From: Psychrobacter immobilis
GTDB taxonomy: Bacteria; Pseudomonadota; Gammaproteobacteria; Pseudomonadales; Moraxellaceae
Length of the DNA stretch: 64,000 nt
NCBI RefSeq assembly: GCF_904846065.1
Contig: NZ_CAJGZV010000001.1
Coordinates: 2,604,001-2,668,000 of the forward strand
Reading direction: 5' to 3'
The notes beneath the pieces were generated by a model. It had not been told where the DNA came from. It searched no databases and worked only from the letters and a program-made list of their open reading frames with translations. Numbering within the stretch: position 1 is the stretch's first letter; each line of letters starts with the position of its first letter. Below are positions 1 to 9,494 of this stretch, piece after piece. The position numbers and the translations under genes are program-made.

Positions 1-38
1 CGTGAGTATTAATGAATAATACTCACGGCTTTTTTTAA
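1..38 (+). terminator. Rho-independent terminator of a gene left of the window
   Basis: A 10-bp stem (positions 1-10 with 18-27) around a 7-nt loop is followed by a run of seven T on the plus strand. It would end a plus-strand transcript entering from the left. Because purU converges on it from the right it may also stop that transcript, although the T run lies only on the plus side. Confidence 0.7.
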
Positions 39-86
39 CCTTATGTTAACCAGCACTTTTCAATTTGAAATAGCTCTAATTAGAGG

Positions 87-1016
87 CTAATTAAAAACCA
101 CGGTTTTATTACCCGCTACAATCACGCGGTTTTGTACATGCCAGTTCACGGCGCGTGCTAAGACATTGCGCTCGATATCACGACCAATAGCGCGCAGCTC
201 GGTCACACCTTGACGGTGAGTGACTCGGTGTACATCTTGCTCAATGATAGGGCCTTGATCAAGCTCAGCGGTGACGTAATGCGCGGTCGCGCCAATGAGT
301 TTCACACCTTTATCATAAGCCTGACGATAAGGGTCAGCTCCCACAAATGCAGGCAAAAATGAATGGTGAATATTAATGACTTGCATCGGCCATCGCTTGA
401 CAAAATCAGACGATAATATCTGCATATAACGCGCCAACACTAGCAAATCATTGCCTGCCATTAGCGTATGAATCTGCTCTTCTGCCTCTGATTTATTGTC
501 TTTGGTCACTGGCACATGATGGAAAGTAATACCGAAGTTCTCTACCGATTGGCGTAAGTCTTCGTGATTACTAACAACAGAGGTAATCTCGCAGTCAAGT
601 AAACCTCGCTGATGCCGCCATAACAAATCCAACAATGCATGATCAAACTTTGATACTAAAATACCAACTTTCGTCTTAATCGCATTATCATGTAAACGCC
701 AAGCCATATTATGGCGCTTGGCTACCGTATGCGCAAAACTGGCTTCAAAATTCTCAATAATCTCGCTCAATCCTGCTAAAGCAAACTCTAAACGCATAAA
801 ATATTGACCACCCTCATGAGCAGTTGAATACTGATCGAGAGTGATGATATTAGCGCCATAACGATGGATAAACTCAGATACCGCTTGCACGATACCGGCT
901 TGATCACGGCATTTAATCAATAGCGTGGCAGTATCGATTGTCGTCTTGTTAGACAGGTTATTAGATAGTTTATGAGATGAGTTTTTTGCTGAAGTAATCG
1001 TTGCAGTGTCTGACAT
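87..1016 (-). CDS. purU: Formyltetrahydrofolate deformylase
   Basis: Hydrolyses 10-formyl-THF to formate and THF, balancing one-carbon pools and supplying formate to PurT. The protein has an N-terminal ACT-like regulatory domain (begins near TATLLIKCRDQAGIV) followed by a formyltransferase-like catalytic domain with the NIHHSFLPAF loop, which carries the family Asn and His, the GPIIEQDVHRVTH segment holding the catalytic Asp, and the C-terminal NRVIVAGNKTVVF ending typical of PurU. The start chosen gives 309 aa; an in-frame start at 1073 would add 19 residues with no family match, and neither has a strong Shine-Dalgarno. The first ~28 residues of the chosen form are a Ser/Asn/Lys-rich leader absent from typical ~285-residue PurU. 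Single-gene unit between two terminators. Confidence 0.93.
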   Translation of the reverse strand: MSDTATITSAKNSSHKLSNNLSNKTTIDTATLLIKCRDQAGIVQAVSEFIHRYGANIITLDQYSTAHEGGQYFMRLEFALAGLSEIIENFEASFAHTVAKRHNMAWRLHDNAIKTKVGILVSKFDHALLDLLWRHQRGLLDCEITSVVSNHEDLRQSVENFGITFHHVPVTKDNKSEAEEQIHTLMAGNDLLVLARYMQILSSDFVKRWPMQVINIHHSFLPAFVGADPYRQAYDKGVKLIGATAHYVTAELDQGPIIEQDVHRVTHRQGVTELRAIGRDIERNVLARAVNWHVQNRVIVAGNKTVVFN

Positions 1017-1154
1017 AGTGCGCCCAATCAAAAAATTAAACTTGCTACTGACTTTCAATACGGTCATTAGCATAGGAAACCGACTATTCTAATCGCTTTT
1101 ACCTAACTTTGCTGATTGAGTTGGTTGTATTTCGTTATTGAGGTTATAAATATG

Positions 1155-1187
1155 AAAACCCCCAACGCAGGGTTAGGGGTTTTTGCT
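1155..1187 (-). terminator. Terminator below the giant lipoprotein gene
   Basis: An inverted repeat pairs AAAACCCC with GGGGTTTT around a C/G-rich middle that may pair further. The A/T ends make it symmetric, so it could work in both directions. It lies 45 bp below the stop of the Ig-repeat lipoprotein gene and above purU. Confidence 0.7.
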
Positions 1188-1231
1188 TGATAGTAGTATG
1201 TGATTGACCAGATTACCTACTAAAGTGTCGT

Positions 1232-4200
1232 TTATTCGATTGTAATATTTCTAGAAAATCCTGAACCGTTACTGTTAACACCTATTGTAGAACCCAAATC
1301 AAATGCTTGATTGAAGTCTACAATAAAGCTGTTATAGCCTTGTGCTGTTGTCGTTGGAATTACGCCATTAATAGACACAGAGTAACTTGTTTGATAAGGA
1401 GATAATACTATTTTAGATGTATTTTTCTCGGCATTAATATTCACACTCAAACTGTTTACACACACCACACCAGCATCACCAAACGGACTGGTATCACCAA
1501 TCCAAGGAGAGAATAAGTTTGGATCCTCTACTCTCAAGTCACTTGCCAAATATGGTAGAGAATAGTTAATACTTTGAGTATTTTCACTGCCATTCAAGAA
1601 AGTAGAAGCCTCAAAACGCACTTTTACCCAGCTTGAATAACGAATTGGATAGCGAATCTCAAAGTCTGCACGACCTTCTTCATCAGTCACGAATGAATAA
1701 CCGTCATCAGATAGTGTGCCACCAATAATTGCTACGGGATTGATAGCATCAAGACTATTGTTGCTATTCACATCTTCATCACTATCTAAAGTATAGTTAT
1801 ATTCAGGACTGTCTTCACTAATAATCCAATCCGTCTTCTGCAGTACAGGAACTAATTCTGCAAAAGTTATAGGTTCAGGTGTATTCACATTGCCATCGGC
1901 GTCTGTAGTATTGGCCGCTTGATAAGTCACATTGCTATCAAGCAAACAAACTTTACCTTGAGCATATTCAATAGCATAAGACTTGATCGATACTTCTTTA
2001 TTTGGTACCGCGCGCCCTGAGCCATCCATAACAGATATTGAACCGCGAACCGTGTAATAAATATTATCAGTAGATAAGACATTACTAAACGCTAAGGTTG
2101 TATAAACCGCTTCTTTCGATACCGTAATATTAGTTGTTTTGGTACCAATGCTGGCATTGTCGTTTAATAAGCGAGCATTAATAATCACGCCACCGATAGG
2201 TGAGCTGGCATTGGCTTGATATACCACACGCGCCTCGCCTTTGCTGTTTGTAACTGCGGTAGCAGCAGATAAGCGGCCAGCTGATGAATCTGCAGCACGA
2301 CTGAATACAACCGTTTGCCCTTCTACTGGCACATCATTTTTGTCTTTAACCGTGGCAACAACTTCTGTGCTACTGCCGGGTGTGATGACTGATTTCACTG
2401 CTTGAAACAGCATCTTCGCAGGTGTAGTGGCTCTAAAACGGGTATCAACTGTGGTTTGATATTTAAGCGCGCCGTTAGTCATTTCACCCAGCACAGTTGC
2501 CTGTAATACAGTTGTACCAGCAAGCGTAGACGTTAGCACCACAGGGACAGTAATAATATTGCCTTGAATATTGCCTGCAGTGATTGCTTGAGTAACAATC
2601 ACATTATTGTTAGCAAATGTACCAATCGTTGTTTGTACCTCTACAACCTTACCAATAAGCGCAGTCGCTTGGGCTGGAGAGTCAGTACGGATTTGTACAT
2701 TAATATTTTGTGCCGCATTGACATCATAGACATTTTCAATATTAATAAAACTAATACCTGCTTGTGATACTTTAACCAAATCAAGACTGCTAGTACTACG
2801 CTGTGCAACTAGTGCACGCTCACCAGTGGCTCTGGCAAAAATACGTAAGTTACCGTTATTATCAAAATTCAAATCAGCTTCGTTAATATTAAATACTGCT
2901 TTACCATCTACATTACTAGTAGCAGTCGCACTAGAATGGATAATATCACCGTTCGCGTCGACTAACTCCATATCAGCATTGGCAATAGCACGTCCCGCAC
3001 CATCTACTAATGTGGTCGTGATAGTAGTAGATGCGCCATCTTTTAGATTAGCGTCTGTAGCTGTAATAGTAATTTCTGTACCGATAGCTGATAGGCTTAA
3101 TGATTTCTCTTCACGCACTTGCATGCTGACTTTGCCATCTGCATCATATTGTGGCGTGACGATTTTGGCATTGATTACTACGCTATGATTTAGACGTGAA
3201 TTGATAGAATTGGCTGCTAAGATGACGCCAATATCGATCTGACCATTAGCATCAGTAGTTACCATGCTTGGTGTAGTTAAAGCCGCTCCACTTGCTTCTA
3301 GAGCTTCGATATTCAGCTGTACAGGCACCCCTGCTAAGATACCACCTTTACTGTCAGTCACACGGAAAGTGGCATTAGTTTGATCGCCACCAGTGTTTAA
3401 GGTAGGTTTATCCGAAGATGCTATTAGCTGATAACTATCAATCGTAGCCGTATCGACTGCAACGATGTAATTTTGCTCCAACTTGACATTTTCAGCAGTC
3501 GTCGTGGTCGCTGTTAATCGAATACCAGCTTCTAGAATTGCTTGATTAACGTTAGCACCATTTTCAAGTGTCAAGTTAAAAGTTGCCACGCCATCACTGT
3601 TAGTATTCGCAGTCCCATTAGAGACACTAACGCCTGTTCTTAAAGGATCATCAACATTTAAACTTACTTCACGATTGGCAACAGCGCCATCTTCATTCTC
3701 TAAACGAACAAATACTTTGAAAGTATCACCTTTGGTATTAACGACTTTATTCGCACCTATTGTTAAATTCTCTTTAGTACCGTTTACATCTGGTGTCACA
3801 GTTGTGACATTGGCTGCTTGAGTAACAATATTACCGTTAACGTCAGCAGCAGATAAAGCAATACTAATGCTACTGCCGATAGCAGATTTTTGTGATTCAG
3901 TTAAGTTGTTTGCCACAGCGATAGTGAATACTGCTTTACCTGAGTTATCAGTGGTTTGACTACCAGATATTAAGGTAACTCCTTTGCTAGCGATAGAAGC
4001 TGGTAATGAAAGGAAGATGTTTTGTCCAGTGATAATATTACCTTTACTGTCTTTTGCTACTACTTCAATCTGTGTTTGACCACCATTTAGGTTTAAAGCA
4101 TCTACTGGGTTAGCTAATAGAGAAATGGCCGATGTCATCGACTGGACTTTGATTTTAACTTGCTGTTGTTTTCCAGTCAGTGTTTCTGTCAAAGTAGCTG

Positions 4201-6892
4201 TTAATACTTGCTTTCCAAGCGTCTCTTTTTGCGCATCTGTCAAGTTGGCTGGTACCACCACATTAAAACTAACAAGGCCAGTAGCAGTTGTACTTGCAGT
4301 AATAGTTGATGATCCAATTTGACCATTCACGGTCAACAAACTGGCCAGTTGTTTATTAGAAAAGGTCAATTTAACAGGCTGACTTGCAATTTGCTCACCA
4401 GAAGACTGGTCATTCAACTGGGCTTGTATGCTAGCATTACTACCAACGTTATTGAGGATATAGCCTGCTTGGCTGTTAATATTATTGGTAGCATTTAGAA
4501 TATTTAGAGTGACCACTGGAGTGATAATAGTGACTTTTATGGCTGCAGAGTTATAGACAATACCGTTTTCAACATAAGACAATTGATAATTAATACCAGT
4601 ATTTTTAAGGTCGGTACGTTCAGCGGCTGTTAGATCACTTGGTATATTAACCGCAAATAAGGCATCACCATTGAAGTCAGTCATCGCCGACTGTGTGACA
4701 GTGACTCCATAACTAAGTGCCTTGGCCCCCAATTGAATAGTAATTTCTTTATCTGAAACCGGCTTAACGTTGCTACCTTTAGTCGTCAGCTTAACACTGA
4801 TATTACCGTTACCACCTAGCTCACTGATAGATGGTGTCGCAATAGAGGCAAACTGAATGCTGGTTACTGGCTGCTCAACTTTGATATTTCCTGGCAACCT
4901 AGACTGAGTGCCATCCTCGTCCGTTATTACCGCTGTATAACCAATTCCCGACTTTATCAAATTTTCACGTTGCGTTGGCGTTAAGCTTTTGCTGATGCCA
5001 ATACTAAATTCTGCTATTCCACTACTATCAGTAATAAGCTCATTACCGATAATAGTGATTCCAGTACTTGTACTTTGATCTAACACTACTTTGACTGTAC
5101 GACCCACTGCTGCACTACCGTTCTTACGTTTACCAGAAACTTGCAGTTTGAACTGTTCTGCTAGCGCGCTAACCGTCGTAGGTAAGCTTTGTGCTGATAA
5201 TTGGATATCGCTCTGACCTATGTCTGAACCAATACGAATCTGCTCGCTACTGACAGAGCTCGGTACTCCTGAAGACTCGATGATGCTTGCTGTTAAAGCA
5301 AATGTTGTCGCCTTTTCTAACTGTAGTTTCTGATCTTCTGTTAAGTTGTTAGGCACTCGTACTGTGTAACTCACTTCCCCTTTACTGTCTGTTACTTGCT
5401 CAGAGTTATTCTGTAGCGTTAATAGACCAGCATTAGCTAAGTCCTTGGGCAAGCTTGCTGTAACTTTCTGACCTGCAATGATACCGCCGCGACTATTGTT
5501 AACACGGAAGCTAATAACAGCACTACCACCTGAGCTTGATAGTTCTTTCTTGTTGCTTTCATTAAAGTTGATTTTATATTCTGCAGTAGGTAGATAAACT
5601 ATGCTAGAAGCTGTTTTTGAGGTTGATGAACGATTAGGCTCAGTTAAGACAACCGTATAACTAATGCCGTTTTTGATAAGCGTCTTGCGGTCAGCCTCAC
5701 TCACAGCTGCATCAATGTTCAAGGTCACATTGGCTTGCCCTTGAGCATTTAGAGTCACTTTGTTAGTGCTTAAATTCACTCCAGTCAACCCATCATTAAT
5801 TTTGATGGTAGCTGTCGACCCACTGATAGCTGTCGGTACTTTAGAATTTTTAGCAGTGGCAGCAATAGTAATAGTTTGACTGTCACCATAAGCACTAAGA
5901 CGACTAGAGCTACCAGTCACTGTTAAAGCATAATCAGAGACAGGAAGCGCTGCTTTGAATTCACCTTTAGTTTCTTTAGTAGCGCCACTTTCTTCTGCAA
6001 TATTGATAGCATAAGCGATCGCTTTACCCACTAGCGCTGTACGGTCAGCGACTGATAATTTATCATCAACTTGAATTGTAAATGTCGCTAGACCGTTATC
6101 ATCAGTAACTTTAGTGCTACCGCCAACGATAGCAATTCCTTTGACGTTGGCAATACCTAAGCCAACCGCTACATCTTTGACGCGTGCACCTTTACTATTT
6201 TTGGCAATAACACTAAGGGTTGCCGTATCACCATATACGTTTAAAACGTTATTGGAGACCGAGCTCGTAGTTAACGAAGTACTGATATCAAGCTCACTTT
6301 CGATAACTTGGGTACCGTCACCACTACCTTTTTTGCTGACTGAAACTTTTAGCTCTTGCGGTGCAACCGCAGTGCCATCTGCTTTCTTAGCAGTCGCTAC
6401 TAACGTAAAACCATTTTTTATCAGGTCATCTTTATCAGCAACTGCTTGCGGATTGAGCTTTAATGCATATACTGCATTGCCATCATTGTCCGTGGTTTGG
6501 GTGCTTTGACCTTCGATGGTGATACCGTTATTTTCAGAATCCACTACTTTTAGAGTCACAGCTTTACCAACCATCGCTCCACCAGATACTTTTTCAACAG
6601 CTTTAACCGTAACGCTAAAGGCTGCTTGCTCATCAGACAACTCAATAATAGTAGGCGCTGTGCTCAGTTTTTGGATAAAGAAGTCTGGCTCAACGTCTGG
6701 CACTTGTTGGCCACCACCAGTATTACCATTACCACCAGTACCAGGTTGCGTGACACCCAAATCAGGCGCCGGTGCAACAGAATCTACAGTATCACCGTCA
6801 CCGCCGCCACCGCAGCCTGCCAATGCTAAAGCACAAGTCAAAGAAGTGAGCTGAAACAGTTTAGAGGTAAAAGGCAATGAGCTATATGACAT
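1232..6892 (-). CDS. Giant Ig-like repeat lipoprotein (invasin-like, 1886 aa)
   Basis: Probable surface-anchored or periplasmic lipoprotein. The signal peptide ends in a lipobox (LAGC, Cys27) followed by GGGGDGD and a Gly/Pro-rich linker to about residue 70. The body is a chain of Ig-like beta domains of the Big_1/invasin kind. At least eight carry the same internal motif, roughly LTxxQRxxLxxxGIxY, near residues 154, 281, 400, 520, 640, 757, 886 and 997, a period of about 111-129 residues. After about residue 1010 the domains diverge; one near the C-terminal third (VKDKNDVPVEGQTVVFSR) is a classic Big_1 strand pattern. Two Cys near the C-terminus (KVCLLD, VVCVNS) could form a disulfide. I see no C-terminal barrel, LPxTG or type I secretion signal, so the lipid is the only evident anchor. 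Adhesin function is an inference from the fold. Own transcription unit. Confidence 0.85.
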   Translation of the reverse strand: MSYSSLPFTSKLFQLTSLTCALALAGCGGGGDGDTVDSVAPAPDLGVTQPGTGGNGNTGGGQQVPDVEPDFFIQKLSTAPTIIELSDEQAAFSVTVKAVEKVSGGAMVGKAVTLKVVDSENNGITIEGQSTQTTDNDGNAVYALKLNPQAVADKDDLIKNGFTLVATAKKADGTAVAPQELKVSVSKKGSGDGTQVIESELDISTSLTTSSVSNNVLNVYGDTATLSVIAKNSKGARVKDVAVGLGIANVKGIAIVGGSTKVTDDNGLATFTIQVDDKLSVADRTALVGKAIAYAINIAEESGATKETKGEFKAALPVSDYALTVTGSSSRLSAYGDSQTITIAATAKNSKVPTAISGSTATIKINDGLTGVNLSTNKVTLNAQGQANVTLNIDAAVSEADRKTLIKNGISYTVVLTEPNRSSTSKTASSIVYLPTAEYKINFNESNKKELSSSGGSAVISFRVNNSRGGIIAGQKVTASLPKDLANAGLLTLQNNSEQVTDSKGEVSYTVRVPNNLTEDQKLQLEKATTFALTASIIESSGVPSSVSSEQIRIGSDIGQSDIQLSAQSLPTTVSALAEQFKLQVSGKRKNGSAAVGRTVKVVLDQSTSTGITIIGNELITDSSGIAEFSIGISKSLTPTQRENLIKSGIGYTAVITDEDGTQSRLPGNIKVEQPVTSIQFASIATPSISELGGNGNISVKLTTKGSNVKPVSDKEITIQLGAKALSYGVTVTQSAMTDFNGDALFAVNIPSDLTAAERTDLKNTGINYQLSYVENGIVYNSAAIKVTIITPVVTLNILNATNNINSQAGYILNNVGSNASIQAQLNDQSSGEQIASQPVKLTFSNKQLASLLTVNGQIGSSTITASTTATGLVSFNVVVPANLTDAQKETLGKQVLTATLTETLTGKQQQVKIKVQSMTSAISLLANPVDALNLNGGQTQIEVVAKDSKGNIITGQNIFLSLPASIASKGVTLISGSQTTDNSGKAVFTIAVANNLTESQKSAIGSSISIALSAADVNGNIVTQAANVTTVTPDVNGTKENLTIGANKVVNTKGDTFKVFVRLENEDGAVANREVSLNVDDPLRTGVSVSNGTANTNSDGVATFNLTLENGANVNQAILEAGIRLTATTTTAENVKLEQNYIVAVDTATIDSYQLIASSDKPTLNTGGDQTNATFRVTDSKGGILAGVPVQLNIEALEASGAALTTPSMVTTDANGQIDIGVILAANSINSRLNHSVVINAKIVTPQYDADGKVSMQVREEKSLSLSAIGTEITITATDANLKDGASTTITTTLVDGAGRAIANADMELVDANGDIIHSSATATSNVDGKAVFNINEADLNFDNNGNLRIFARATGERALVAQRSTSSLDLVKVSQAGISFINIENVYDVNAAQNINVQIRTDSPAQATALIGKVVEVQTTIGTFANNNVIVTQAITAGNIQGNIITVPVVLTSTLAGTTVLQATVLGEMTNGALKYQTTVDTRFRATTPAKMLFQAVKSVITPGSSTEVVATVKDKNDVPVEGQTVVFSRAADSSAGRLSAATAVTNSKGEARVVYQANASSPIGGVIINARLLNDNASIGTKTTNITVSKEAVYTTLAFSNVLSTDNIYYTVRGSISVMDGSGRAVPNKEVSIKSYAIEYAQGKVCLLDSNVTYQAANTTDADGNVNTPEPITFAELVPVLQKTDWIISEDSPEYNYTLDSDEDVNSNNSLDAINPVAIIGGTLSDDGYSFVTDEEGRADFEIRYPIRYSSWVKVRFEASTFLNGSENTQSINYSLPYLASDLRVEDPNLFSPWIGDTSPFGDAGVVCVNSLSVNINAEKNTSKIVLSPYQTSYSVSINGVIPTTTAQGYNSFIVDFNQAFDLGSTIGVNSNGSGFSRNITIE

Positions 6893-7160
6893 GTTTTGGA
6901 CTCCGCGTCAGCAGTAATTTATTCGAGCAAATAAGCGAAAATCATTACACAGAATCATAATAGATTGGTAATGATACATAGATTTACATTAATACCAGTT
7001 GTATTAACAGATTGTATTAAATATATAACAGCAACTTTACTGACTTTTGTCATAACTTACAACTAAAAATTAATTTTTACTATTAAATAATCAACAACAT
7101 AGCCAGTGAATTTCAGGGTATAATAGCCATCCTTTAGATCGACAATAATCATAAAAATAT
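6893..7160. other. A+T-rich divergent spacer
   Basis: The 485-bp gap between the lipoprotein gene (minus) and rpmB (plus) should hold both promoters. The lipoprotein side is strongly A+T-rich, with several TATAAT-like hexamers but no clear -35. No reading frame of note was found. Confidence 0.5.
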
Positions 7161-7189
7161 TTGAGTATTCATCACTTTTATGGTATAAA
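7161..7189 (+). promoter_or_regulatory. Sigma-70-type promoter of rpmB-rpmG
   Basis: TTGAGT (7161-7166) and TATAAA (7184-7189) are separated by 17 bp, the optimal spacing for sigma-70. The predicted start near 7196 would give rpmB a leader of about 180 nt, which contains the hairpin at 7337-7357. Confidence 0.6.
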
Positions 7190-7336
7190 TGTCGGCTTTA
7201 AAATTTTCTGAATTGGTACGCTTGTTATTTGCCTTTAGATAACAGCAATATCAACTCAACATTCATATAGTTTTGTTTGGTGCAAAGCTGCCGCTTGCTG
7301 TGTCCATGCCGCAAAAACGTGCAACTTGCCCAGACT

Positions 7337-7357
7337 GGTATGAGAAAAACTCATACC
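7337..7357 (+). promoter_or_regulatory. Leader hairpin just before the rpmB ribosome binding site
   Basis: A perfect 8-bp stem (GGTATGAG with CTCATACC) closes an A5 loop and ends 10 nt before the AGGAG at 7368-7372. There is no T run, so it is not a terminator. Its position suggests a role in translation or mRNA stability; that is inference. Confidence 0.5.
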
Positions 7358-7377
7358 TCATAGATTAGGAGTTCGCC

Positions 7378-7614
7378 ATGTCTCGAGTTTGCCAAGTGAC
7401 TGGAAAGCGCCCTATGGTGGGTAATAATGTTTCGCACGCAAACAACAAAACCCGTCGTCGCTTTCTACCAAACCTTCATAACCATCGTTTTTGGGTAGAG
7501 TCTGAAAATCGTTTTGTACGTCTACGTGTGTCTACCAAAGGTATGCGCACTATTGACAAACTTGGTATCGATAAAGTGTTAGCAGATATGCGCGCACAAG
7601 GTCAAAAAGTATAA
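7378..7614 (+). CDS. rpmB: 50S ribosomal protein L28
   Basis: A 78-residue basic protein of the large ribosomal subunit. It begins [20 protein letters not shown], the L28 signature, and continues with the Arg-rich [17 protein letters not shown] segment and the C-terminal [14 protein letters not shown]. It has a single Cys rather than paired CxxC motifs, so it is the zinc-free form. A strong AGGAG lies 5 nt before ATG. It is first in a two-gene unit with rpmG, 133 bp downstream, the usual gammaproteobacterial pairing. Confidence 0.98.
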   Translation: MSRVCQVTGKRPMVGNNVSHANNKTRRRFLPNLHNHRFWVESENRFVRLRVSTKGMRTIDKLGIDKVLADMRAQGQKV

Positions 7615-7624
7615 GTAACGACTG

Positions 7625-7668
7625 GCAGCTTAATATCTCGATAATTTTCGTCGTTTAAGCTGCTTTTC
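7625..7668 (+). terminator. Hairpin between rpmB and rpmG
   Basis: GCAGCTTAA (7625-7633) pairs with TTAAGCTGC (7655-7663) and is followed by TTTTCTG. The weak T run suggests partial termination or attenuation, lowering rpmG relative to rpmB, or RNA processing. Confidence 0.5.
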
Positions 7669-7747
7669 TGCTACATCTTATGTAGCGACTTAATATTTTA
7701 GATCCGTACCTATCGTTTGAAGACCCCTCATTTACAGGAAAGCTATC

Positions 7748-7903
7748 ATGAGAGATAAAATTAAATTAGTATCAACAGCTGGTACTGGTTATTACTACAC
7801 CACTACTAAAAACAAACGCACTATGCCTGGCAAAATGGAAATGAAGAAATTCGATCCAAAAATTCGCCAGCACGTGATGTTTAAAGAAGCTAAAATCAAA
7901 TAA
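7748..7903 (+). CDS. rpmG: 50S ribosomal protein L33
   Basis: A 51-residue large-subunit protein, short enough to be missed by length filters. It starts [19 protein letters not shown] and contains [17 protein letters not shown], both typical of L33. There are no Cys residues, so it is the zinc-independent form, matching its L28 neighbour. AGGAAAGCTATC places a Shine-Dalgarno about 8 nt before ATG. The gene is followed by a strong terminator. Confidence 0.98.
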   Translation: MRDKIKLVSTAGTGYYYTTTKNKRTMPGKMEMKKFDPKIRQHVMFKEAKIK

Positions 7904-7960
7904 TTACTGTTATATATAGAATATATTTTCATAAATACTTTCTATATATAAGTTATTTGA

Positions 7961-7996
7961 AAAAAAAGGGTATATCAATTGATATACCCTTTTTTA
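7961..7996 (+). terminator. Terminator of rpmB-rpmG
   Basis: A perfect palindrome (GGGTATATCAA with TTGATATACCC) is flanked by an A run and a T run, so it should act in both directions. It closes the ribosomal protein unit and could also stop the minus-strand gene ending at 8068. Confidence 0.9.
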
Positions 7997-8067
7997 TGCT
8001 TGCTATTTTTCATTATGATTATTTTAATAACTGCTGCTAGCCAGCTCAACAGCAACCCATCTCATCA

Positions 8068-8379
8068 CTAACTATAGTGCGTCGGCTCTTTGTCATAAAC
8101 ATGCGCATGCCATTGGCTCATCTGCTTTTGCATAATCACCTGAATCGCGGCATGAATCATATGCTGACCTATCGCTTGGGTGTCACTACCGAGCAGCTCT
8201 TTAAGCTTTTCAGAAAAATCAATGGTCATCAGCGGCGCTTCGTCTTGTTCCGCGTCACGTAACAATAAGCGACCATCTTCTGCCTCTACCAACTCAAGGG
8301 TCGTCTCTTTGGCAAATCCTGCAAATTGATCCGTACTTTCGTTATCTACTTCTATATCATTATCGATATCGTATGGCAT
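8068..8379 (-). CDS. Conserved hypothetical acidic protein (103 aa)
   Basis: Not recognised. The product is short, soluble and acidic; its N-terminus (MPYDIDNDIEVDNES) is rich in Asp and Glu, the middle looks like beta strands (TTLELVEAEDGRLLLRDA), and the C-terminal half looks helical with a His-rich end. The start at 8379 is chosen because GAGGAA lies 7 nt upstream; an in-frame start at 8415 would place that Shine-Dalgarno inside the gene. No signal peptide or membrane segment. It is separated from the next minus-strand gene by about 185 bp, so probably expressed alone. Confidence 0.65.
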   Translation of the reverse strand: MPYDIDNDIEVDNESTDQFAGFAKETTLELVEAEDGRLLLRDAEQDEAPLMTIDFSEKLKELLGSDTQAIGQHMIHAAIQVIMQKQMSQWHAHVYDKEPTHYS

Positions 8380-8564
8380 GAATTGCTTCCTCATTGTCCC
8401 GTCTAATACTTGCAAGAAAAATCGCGCACCGCAACATTATTGTTTTACAGTAATACGGGTAAAACTATCTTAGTCATACAATGGACGCTTTGGTCTTGAA
8501 ATTCAAGGCTTGTCACATAAGTCTTCTACATAAAGGCTCTTTGGATGTGCTATCACTGATAGTA

Positions 8565-8876
8565 TTAGCGCCAGTAGCGTAATTTTGCCACAGTAAATAA
8601 GAAGGCAACAAACATGCCGAGATAATACATGAGCTTTAACTCTAATGTCGGATCTCGATATTTAAACGGTAAGGCTACAGTGGCGGTGGCGGTCGGAAAT
8701 ATCAACAGCATAAGCAGCCAGTTTTCGATAACATTGAGCCAGCCTTGTAAATCAGTACCGTTACGTAATGATGCCAGCCCTAGCAGCAAACAGGCGATAA
8801 TTAAGCTGGTGAATAAGCCATTGGGTAGGTCTTTTGGATAGATGATATTGGCAATCTTGGTCGGTATGATTCTCAT
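8565..8876 (-). CDS. Small integral membrane protein (103 aa)
   Basis: Function unknown. Three hydrophobic stretches are visible, near residues 20-38, 50-68 and 82-98, separated by short polar loops, with a basic C-terminus (KLRYWR). It is followed upstream by another small membrane gene in the same direction about 120 bp away, so the two may be co-transcribed. No catalytic motif is evident. Confidence 0.65.
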   Translation of the reverse strand: MRIIPTKIANIIYPKDLPNGLFTSLIIACLLLGLASLRNGTDLQGWLNVIENWLLMLLIFPTATATVALPFKYRDPTLELKLMYYLGMFVAFLFTVAKLRYWR

Positions 8877-8996
8877 GTAAAATTCCAGTCACGCTTGCAG
8901 CGCGTGACTTAATAATTAAAAATTGTATAAAAACAGCCTATCATAAATATTGCAGTGCACTATTTACCAAACAGCTTTATCTCTGCTCATAAGACT

Positions 8997-9374
8997 CTAA
9001 CTGTAAGTACCCATTAACCAAAGCATCGATATACAAGAGGTTAAATAACCCAAGCTAATGGCATTCCAGCTCTCTATATGCATGCCTTTAACTTTGTTAA
9101 GTATCTTCGAACCTAGCCAAAAAAACAGGGGAATGCCCAGCATAAATGCAGGCACAATGACCGCAGCATGACGTAATACTTCACCAGTATCATCACCCAC
9201 CATTAGCCGAAAGCCGTAACCTGCCAAACTTAGAACCAAGGCAAATACAGCCAAGCCAATAGTAATACCCTTTGGCACCAAGCTGCGTTGCTGTGTCTCA
9301 TTCTGAATTGGCTGCTCAGTGATTTGCTCTGACTCAGGTGATTCTGACGAATTGATTGAGTTTTTTGTGTCCAT
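8997..9374 (-). CDS. Small integral membrane protein (125 aa)
   Basis: Function unknown. A polar Ser/Glu/Gln-rich N-terminal tail of about 33 residues precedes three predicted membrane segments (about residues 36-55, 70-88 and 103-122). AAGGTG is placed 6 nt before the ATG. It lies upstream of the 103-residue membrane protein on the same strand. The long cytosolic-type tail and lack of motifs give no assignable role. Confidence 0.65.
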   Translation of the reverse strand: MDTKNSINSSESPESEQITEQPIQNETQQRSLVPKGITIGLAVFALVLSLAGYGFRLMVGDDTGEVLRHAAVIVPAFMLGIPLFFWLGSKILNKVKGMHIESWNAISLGYLTSCISMLWLMGTYS

Positions 9375-9494
9375 ATTTCACCTTTACGTAACTTACCGTT
9401 ATGCATCGTTATCCGTTATACAGCACATTTTGCTACTATTCTTTTATGACAAAAATGACTGACGAACGCATTTATCGATCACATAAGACCGTAG

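Noticed and set aside
2826-3188. A 120-codon plus-strand frame inside the lipoprotein gene
   Set aside because: Antisense shadow of the Thr/Val/Ala-rich repeats of the giant lipoprotein; no ribosome binding site or family match.
6114-6854. Two plus-strand frames opposite the lipoprotein N-terminus
   Set aside because: Pro/Ser-rich shadow translations of the repeat gene in the reverse direction.
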